DNA of 17,465 nucleotides, from assembly GCA_001970855.1 (NCBI GenBank), contig LSSN01003210.1, positions 1 to 17,465 of the forward strand. Reading direction: 5' to 3'. This document shows, piece after piece, positions 10,040 to 17,465 of the stretch. Every line of letters begins with the position of its first letter. The first letter of the stretch is position 1. A model generated the notes under the pieces. That model was not told the DNA's origin. It did no database searches and worked only from the letters and a program-made list of their open reading frames with translations. The position numbers and the translations under genes are program-made. The DNA is from Smittium culicis. Its lineage: Eukaryota; Kickxellomycota; Harpellomycetes; Harpellales; Legeriomycetaceae.

Positions 10040-10067
10040 AATAGTTTACCACCCATGAAAGTGTTAA
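10040..10067 (+). repeat. Additional solo right terminus of the MITE family
   Basis: TTTACCACCCATGAAAGTGT followed by TTAA (10064-10067) matches the right ends of copy A (TTCCACCGCTCGTGGAAGGG-TTAA) and copy B. It sits between the two copies and probably belongs to a third, truncated copy that ends here. Confidence 0.4.
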
Positions 10068-10228
10068 TTTTCCCTACTCATAATATTTGCCTTCATTTTG
10101 GATTTGATTAGAAATAAGCTATCTAATGATTTATCTGATACAACCAATGCCTAATATAAATAAGTAAATGTAATTTCTCAAAAATAAGTTCCGCTCACTC
10201 TAAGAATAACCCATTTGTGCTTAATTTT

Positions 10229-10426
10229 TTAGCCCTTTCACGGACAGTAGACCTTTTTTGATCTACAAAATCTAGCAAATTAGATTCATTAAAAGTAACA
10301 TAATTCCGAGATCTTAAGAGTTATTTGTTAGTTGTATAATAGCAGCAAATAATTAACATACTTATAAATAATAAAAGAACCATAAAATTAATTTTTTTTA
10401 AAGAGTGTTGGACGGAAAAGGGTTTA
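10229..10426 (-). mobile_element. TTAA-type MITE-like element, copy B, inverted relative to copy A
   Basis: The reverse complement from 10426 begins with a degraded TTAA and reads CCCTTTTCCGTCCAACACTC; it carries GCTGCTATTATACAA like copy A. The opposite end (10233 onward) is CCCTTTCACGGACAGTAGAC on the + strand, flanked by TTAG. A subterminal hairpin GTAGACC-TTTT-GATCTAC at 10247-10266 corresponds to the GGTAGATC arm of copy A. The length is 198 bases. Copies A and B lie 242 bases apart and face each other, so a transcript across both could fold into a long imperfect hairpin. Confidence 0.6.
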
Positions 10427-10660
10427 GTATTAGATTATTATTAATGTGCCAAAACCTTTTAAATTAGAGATTTAAGATAAAAGAATTATTTTATATAAAA
10501 TTTTTTGAGTTTTTCAAAAGAAAATTTGTTAAAATCTATAAAAAATTTAAAATTTGAATTATCGCAAGTATTCAAAAATTTTCAAACTTATTTAATTAGA
10601 CATTTAAGTTTTTAGATACGAATTACTCTTATTTTTTATTGCTATATTTTCTGTTTTTTT

Positions 10661-10682
10661 AATAAATAAATAAATAAATAAT
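10661..10682. repeat. (AATA)n microsatellite
   Basis: Five perfect AATA repeats plus a partial unit. Confidence 0.9.
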
Positions 10683-13462
10683 TTTATAAGTAAAATAAAA
10701 GATATATCCTATTTAATAATAAAATTTTTAGCGTGAGCTTCAAAAGAAGGTTAGACTGTCATTTTATATCCAAAAAATTTTTACTGATTTCATTTTGATC
10801 TAGCAAGTCTTATAATAGAGCTTATCTTTTCTTGTGATCATATATGCCTTTAATTGAGATATATTATTATTTTACAAAGCAATAAATTGTCTTTATAATT
10901 TTTATCGTAATACTTGGCTTGATCAAATTTTAAAATTTTTAATTCAAATAAATTAAATAAAATGGATAATTTTAAGTAAATAAATTATTTAATTAACATT
11001 ATACTTTCCGCTATTCGTATATTTTCATTTCATCCTCACTATAAATAAATATCCATTATATTCAGATATTTAGCTAATATGCGAAAAATCATAAATAATA
11101 AATATAATAATTGCTAATTAACATATTTTTAAATAATTAAGTAAATAATAACTTTTAAATACATTTATATTATTTAGTTATAATTTTATTCTAAATTAAA
11201 TTTATATTTCTAAGGATAAATGATAGCCAAAAAATAATATCCCAGTATTAGTGTTTTACCCCAAAAATAAAATAGAAAATAGGACTATTATTTATATCTA
11301 AAATTTTGAGTTAATATAAAAATATGAGGATAAAATGGAATATCTATTATAAAGTGTAAATGTAATAAAAAATGCAAGGTGATATAGAATATCTTATTAT
11401 ATAATGTGATATTATTTATAAAGTGGTCATTATATTTTGAACAGAATTTCAGATTTTAATAATTAATCATTATCCAATAAAAAATATATTAGTATTATTT
11501 TTAGAAAAAAATCCTTTAAAAATTAAATAAATAAATAGAAAAAACAAATGATCTATTCAGTTCCACGAATGGTATTAAAAAAATTATTGCACTACTCGTT
11601 TAGAATCCACCAAATGATAAAATTTTGTACTAGTTAGTAAGCATTAAATATTAAAAGCTGGAGAGAGGATGATTTTTATAAGATTTATCGATAATAATTG
11701 CTAATGTAATATCAGAGGTGGTAAGATAATTTAATTTCGAGATTATGTTTATAATACATTTTAAACTTGTTATTAAATTATTACAATCAAAATTTATGCT
11801 GCATTAATCAAAATAAAATGAATAATAATTGAACTAGCGTAAATTTATAAATAATTTATATAGCATTTTAATAAAATTTATATAATAGATTTTTATCTTA
11901 GGGGGTAAAATTGAAAAATATAGGCGCTGTAAACGTTTCAAGCTTAAAATTAGCAGCTATTTCTATCTGAATATTTAAGTAATAAAGTTGAAACCTCCCT
12001 CATAAGAAATGGTAAAAAGGGATCCTAATTTAGATCTAATTTACAAGAGATGAAAAATAAGGTGATACATAATAATATAAATATGTCAAAAAAGGATTTA
12101 ATATTAATATTTCTTATAGCTCAATTTAATTTATTGCGATTACACCATCCATAATTATCATTAGTATCATATCTTAACTATAATAAACAATTACAGTAAG
12201 TACATAAATCAGGAATAATTTTAAAATATTTTATTTCATATTGATTAATCTAAACTCATATTTATGTATATTTGTATCCAGGTGTTAGATTTTTATATAG
12301 ACTCGATAATGATAATCCACTATTATTCATAATATTCGTAACAATAATTTAACTAGATTTCTTACTTTAGGATTACATAATTAATTAATATCACAGAGAA
12401 AAAACTAAATTTAACATGGTAAAAAATTATTTCTCTTTAGAACTGTTTTTATTTTGTTAAAAAAACGTTATTGAGATTAATATCGATTATAAAGTGAAAT
12501 TAAAACTTTGAAGAAATAAAATAAAGTATCTTTTTAAAGTAATTAAATAAACCGCTTTGAAAAACATGCATAATGTATCAGTACTGCGATTATAACAAAT
12601 AACAGGTCTCAAGCTGCTATTATGAAACTAAATAATTGGAAATTATCTGTAAAAAATGGATAGAAAGTTTAGTTTCTTATAAAATTATAAATTACTTAGA
12701 ATGGTTTAAATATAAAATAAGTTTTGAATTAATTCCTGATATCAAAAATGCATTAAATTATATAATATTATGATGTCTAAATACAATAATTATAAAAAAT
12801 TTTAGAAATTTTTATAAAAATAAAGCCTATGTAAAGTTTAGATAAAGTGTCGTATAAAAATTTTTTATTTTTAGTAATCTAGGATCTGATGAATGTTATT
12901 TGAATATGAATAAAATTGGAATATAAAATGATAAAGATTATAAATAATCTAATTAGAGAAAGAATCTATGAATATAACAGAAAATTTTGTAAAAACTCAA
13001 CGATAAAAAAAATTTTTTAGACTAAAATCTAAAAAAATTATATTTTCAATATAAATATAATTGAAATTATAATATTACATGAAAAAAATATAAATTTAAA
13101 TTCAAAGTTATTTCTGAGAATTCCCGATACTCTACCTAGTTTTAAATCTAGAGTTTATAGTAGAATTTTTAGGTCCATAATATATAAATACTTTCCGGAT
13201 ATATTAAATTTATAAGAGAAAAAATCTATCTTGTATTATAATAATTTTAAAATATTTTTGTAAAACTTAAATTTTAAAATTATATATCATAACTTTTATT
13301 CTTGTCTTTTTGTAGAGTATTATCTTATGTATAGATATGTTGAAGAATTTAAGAAGATTATGATAAATAATAAATGTTAAAAATAAAGTATAGAGATAAT
13401 TAATTAAAAACCATAAAGAACCATTTTGTTATAAAAAAATCAAATAATTTGCACTTTTTTTC

Positions 13463-13477
13463 AAAAAAAAAAAAAAA
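13463..13477. repeat. Poly(A) run of 15
   Basis: Fifteen consecutive A preceded by a run of seven T and one C. It could be a retrotransposon tail or a slippage product; no LINE or SINE body was recognised to its left. Confidence 0.85.
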
Positions 13478-16395
13478 CTACCCAAACGAATCATCAAGCT
13501 GACAGGATTAAATCCGAATGATTTTTAATTATATTTACAAAAAAAATAATTTGTGATTTAGAAATATATAAATATTTTTTCATCATAAATTTTATCTAAG
13601 AGATTTATAGATAAAAAGGTTACTATTTATTTTACTAATTAGCTGAAGTATCAGTATTTTTTATATTTACAAGAATATAGAGAACAAATAAAATAATTGA
13701 TAAAATAAACATATATTGAAAATAATATAAAATATAAAATAAAACACCGTTACAAACGAATTATAAGAAAAAATTATATAAGAATAATAATCAGATATAA
13801 AGAGGCAATATTTTCTGAGTCTTTAGAGCTTTTAATAAAATTAAATATGCAGTTTTCGCTTAATAAAGGCCTCTTAATATTTATTATTTTTTGAAAAGAG
13901 ATTAAAAAATAATTTTTTGTTGATCCTGTTTAAATAATAATAGGATATAATTTAAATTAATTATTTATAATTTTACAGCAATTATTAAATATAGAGCTCT
14001 ATTTTAATTCAATAAAAAAAGAAAAATTTTCTTAAAATTACCTAACACATCTTTAAAATGTAGTGTACAATATTAATGGGCAAAAATAAAAATTTATATC
14101 AGGGGTGATAAATTATTTAACATTAAGCAATTTAATCTCAAAATATTTTTAAATTTACAACCAAATGATTAATAATCCTAAAAAAATTAAAAATTTGGGT
14201 CATTTTGTGAATCTTATACCAATGAAATCAATAAAATATCTTATAAATAGTGATTTTTAACTTTTAAACATATAATATCACGATTATAAATTATTCAAGC
14301 CAATGTTATTAGTGGTAAAAAAAAACATTATTTTTACTTGATATATATAATCAATATTTACAAGCAAGATATTTAATTTTCCAAAACTAAAACAGCATTA
14401 TGAGAGAAATGCGAATCAAAGCAAGTTTAATTTAAATAAAGTAAAGAAGCTAGCGAAAGAAATATTAAAATCACAAATATATTATATTGAATAAATTAAA
14501 TATATATAAACACAAGCATAGCAATTAATGAGCCAAAATTAATATAAATTTCAAAAATATAATCTTAATAATCATATAAACTGATTATTGGCGTAGATTA
14601 TACCAAAAATTTTTATCAATAATCTCATATCAATATCGGAATCAATAAATTGTTAAATTGACTCTAGAATATTTTTTTATTTCAAAAACTAGAAAAATGC
14701 GAAATTCGATTTTTTAAAGGATTTCCAATTCTATTATTACTCGAGATGACATATCTATTATCAAAATGTGATTATATCAGAAATATATAATTATCTGGTG
14801 TATATTATAATTATATGTAAAATATATTACATATATTAGGGTAGGTTATTATAATGAAAAAAAAAAATTTATTATATTTATAGCTAATAAAATTGTATAA
14901 AAAAAATCTGATAATTTTCATCATTAAACTAGTGGGGTTCTACTAAAAAAGTTCATAGCTAAATTTTAAAATTTTATCTAATATAAAATTAAATCTAGTT
15001 TAAAATAGTCACTTTATTAGTCACCAATTGATTACAAAACGTTAAAATTGTAGTATGTTGAAGACTCAAACTCAGAAACATTTATATATAATATTATTGT
15101 TACATATGAATATTTTTAATAAAATAAAATAGTTTTTGAACCTCATTTAATCTTATCATTATACGATTAATATATTTTCCTAAAATTATAACTTAATATA
15201 AAATAAAATTATAGAACTTATGATTTCTTGTATTTATATAAGCAAAAATGAAATATTTAAGAATATCTTTGTTTTAATCTCATATAAACTATGTTTTTTT
15301 TAAATGATTTCAGTCAATGATAAATTTTTAATAATTTCGTTCGTTTTTATAACTTTATAAGAATTATACCTGATTTGGAACGTTGATTTATATAAAGTTG
15401 AATACTTCACAGATGATTTCAATACTATTCCTCCCATTTATTAAGTGATATTTTAATCTTTCAAGCCTGTTTAATGATAATTTAAAAATTGAAGAATTAA
15501 ACCTATTTAACATAAAATTAAAACGAAAAATTTTAAAGCTTAAAGTAATATTTTGATAATTAAGGTCAAATAAAGAAGATTGGTACGATATAAATAAAAA
15601 AAGTGGAATATTATGTAAGTTAGAAATTATAATATAAGTTATTTTACCAGTAATGTAGATGCAAACTAACTAAGCGTATCAGCATAAATATATATTTTAA
15701 TCCATTTAAATTATCATTTTAACTTTATAAAATTCATTTTATTTTATAGATAAAACGGAGTTTTCTTAATTTTTGTTGTCAAAAAATTTTTTATAAATAG
15801 CATAGCATTTTTGTGCCTTTATTTTTAAATTTTATATGCCTAGATATAAATATGGGGGGAGGGTATCACAAAATGTCTAGTTTTTTCATCTTAGTATTCT
15901 GGAAATCAAAATTAATACTAAAACATAAACAAAATTTTCAATATCATAAAACTTTGAAGATTAAATATTATCTAAGAGTTACCCGGAGAAGAGCTAAAAA
16001 TCTTATACTAATTCAAGTCATTTTGGATTTTTATTGAATAATTTAAAACTTTTTATTCTAGTTGATAATTTTAATTAGATAAAATTGCTGGGATTTGAAA
16101 GATAGAAAGTTTATTGAATTTGTATTAAACCATACCTATTCTAAATGTATTCTTAAGATTATTTTTTAAAAAATACAGGGGAGTAAATACAAATTATATA
16201 ATATAATAAAGATCATCGGAACTTTTTTTTTACTAATTACCTACACGAGTTATAATTTGCTCGGTTATATAGGCAAAAAGTTATTTTAAAAATTAAAATT
16301 GATTTTTATATACTCTGTTACTTTAAATATGAAGGGGAGAAGTAGCTTGATGGATAATTCTTATAAAAAAATAACTGAAGATAATTATGTATTTA

Positions 16396-16746
16396 CTACA
16401 ACTCGAATAAATTTGATTTAAGAGAGGGTTTTGAAAACGGATATTCTGAAAAAAGAAGACACACTCCTTGAGGCTTAATATCATTGTAATCGATATCTGT
16501 CTCCGAATAATGAAATTCCTCACCGTGTTTTAAGGGCTCAATTAGAGTTCTTATCGAATGTACTATTCTAAAATCACACAATTTTTTACGCTATCCTTGG
16601 ATGAAGATAGAGAAGGCAACGGTCAGCGATTCTTAGGATAGCGATACCAGAGGAGTATCATTTAGAAAAGGGAGGAAACCGATATATTTATCGCAATCTA
16701 AGACAATCTCTACACATATCTCCAAAGATAGATAACAATACTGATC
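16396..16746 (-). pseudogene. Decayed unrecognised open frame in GC-richer island
   Basis: A minus-strand frame of 117 codons from 16746 to the stop at 16396 has only two internal stops (TAA and TAG), fewer than expected by chance. The uninterrupted last 61 codons include IVHSIRTLIEPLKHGEEF and YSETDIDYNDIKPQG, a mixed, acidic composition unlike chance frames elsewhere in the window. The upstream part includes CVEIVLDCDKYIGFLPFLND and ESLTVAFSIFIQG. I recognise no family or catalytic motif. On the opposite strand, 16611-16841 is open for 77 codons without an ATG near its start, so the coding strand is not certain. The island's G+C and isolation suggest an old transposon fragment; this is inference. 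Confidence 0.35.
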
Positions 16747-16846
16747 TCAGCCGTTTAGTATCTTATAGTAGAAGATCCAGGTTGATAACTCTCATGTTTA
16801 GGTATTATTCTATTTTTATTAACCCTTTTAGATGTATGCTTTGAAT

Positions 16847-17465
16847 ATGGCTCAAAAATATAAGCAAACTATATTTTGTTGTAACGATATCATTTACTTA
16901 ACTGCTTAAAACTCAATCATCCTGACTACTTGAAGCAATGCCTGTGAGTAGTTTGGGTTGATAGATTGACCACACTTCCCTTTAGGCACGCAGCCAGTAG
17001 TAGACAAATAATTTATTTTTATTAGAATATAGGCTTTTTTATGACTAGGTCCAACTATACTATTTTTTTAAATAACTTTAATATGTAGTTTCTATATTTG
17101 CTATCGTACCAATAAAATTAAGTGAAAAAGCTTAAAATCTTTCTATCATTATCGTTTACTGAATTGGAAAGTAATTTCGATTTTCTAATTATTGTATTAA
17201 TTTTGATAGTGTTATTTGCTAAAAAATTAAAAAAAATATTGCGCAGTAATTAAATATAAAATTTTATCATTTTTACGTATTTTAAATAAATGTACTCGAT
17301 TATTCGAAAATTCCGCACATGTAATCGTTGGAAAATGGGTAGAATTTATTGCTAAATTTTTAGTAGCTCATAATGTTTTATTTTTAAAAAAAAACCTCAA
17401 TCAATTATTAACTTGAAAAAAATTCTTTTGCGGATAAATTTTAATTATAAAAAATTTTGAGACTG
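16847..17465. other. Tail of GC-richer island, then AT-rich noncoding
   Basis: Up to about 17000 the composition stays elevated (for example CAGCCAGTAGTAGAC near 16990), but no frame, RNA or repeat could be assigned. From 17000 to the end the sequence is AT-rich with nothing recognisable. Confidence 0.5.

Larger units (their letters stand above)
10433..16320. other. AT-rich gene desert
   Basis: Nearly 6 kb without a supportable gene, RNA or transposon. Both strands are dense in stops. The longest open frame (15813-16037, 74 codons, + strand) is Lys/Leu/Phe/Ile-rich with no recognisable motif and fits chance. Only simple repeats are annotated within it. No T-arm or other tRNA signature was seen. 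Confidence 0.6.

Noticed and set aside
15813..16037. 74-codon + strand open frame, the longest starting with ATG
   Set aside because: Low-complexity Lys/Leu/Phe/Ile-rich translation, no motif, no change in base composition; expected by chance in a window of this size.
16819..16834. TTAACCCTTTTAGATG as another MITE terminus
   Set aside because: Only TTAA plus CCCTTTT matches; the CG and GTAGATC parts are missing and it lies inside an open frame, so it is probably coincidental.
1..17465. Degenerate bacterial endosymbiont genome
   Set aside because: No eroded bacterial housekeeping gene, rRNA, tRNA or Shine-Dalgarno/start pattern was found, whereas DIRS-like and piggyBac-like sequences are eukaryotic.
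1..17465. CRISPR array
   Set aside because: No set of identical short repeats with regular unique spacers; the only regular array has diverged ~140-bp units.

Overview
The window looks like a gene-poor, extremely AT-rich piece of a eukaryotic nuclear genome. No intact protein-coding gene, rRNA or tRNA could be supported on either strand. The longest ATG-initiated open frame is 74 codons, and most of the sequence is A/T with frequent homopolymer runs. The two recognisable element types, a DIRS-like tyrosine-recombinase retrotransposon and short TTAA-flanked elements resembling piggyBac-type MITEs, point to a eukaryote. An early-diverging fungus, an invertebrate or a protist would all fit; the sequence does not settle which.

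Layout: (1) Bases 1-2110, richer in G+C, hold a heavily decayed DIRS-like retrotransposon on the + strand. Remnants of the reverse transcriptase tail, RNase H, a Dam-methylase-like domain and a tyrosine recombinase occur in the expected order. Its 5' part lies outside the window. (2) Bases 2111-6670 are AT-rich with no gene, apart from a slightly GC-richer patch (about 2836-3215) with a CACGTG palindrome, a CCAAT-box sequence and a 6-bp GC stem. (3) Bases 6675-10430 are a repeat-rich zone: a four-copy tandem array of about 140 bp, several dispersed short termini of the form TTAA-CCCTTTCnCG, a decayed minus-strand reading frame (9203-9688), a half-copy repeat, and two MITE-like elements of about 200 bp facing each other (9791-9986 and 10229-10426). 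(4) Bases 10433-16320 are another AT-rich desert with simple repeats only. (5) Bases 16320-17000 form a second GC-richer island with a decayed, unrecognised minus-strand frame and an overlapping open frame on the other strand. The last 450 bases return to AT-rich sequence.

Nothing suggests genes working together. The window reads as a graveyard of transposable elements: GC-richer islands are old element bodies, and the AT-rich stretches may be still older DNA drifted beyond recognition. The DIRS relic and the MITE/satellite family with a shared terminal motif are the most informative parts. No novel functional system is claimed.
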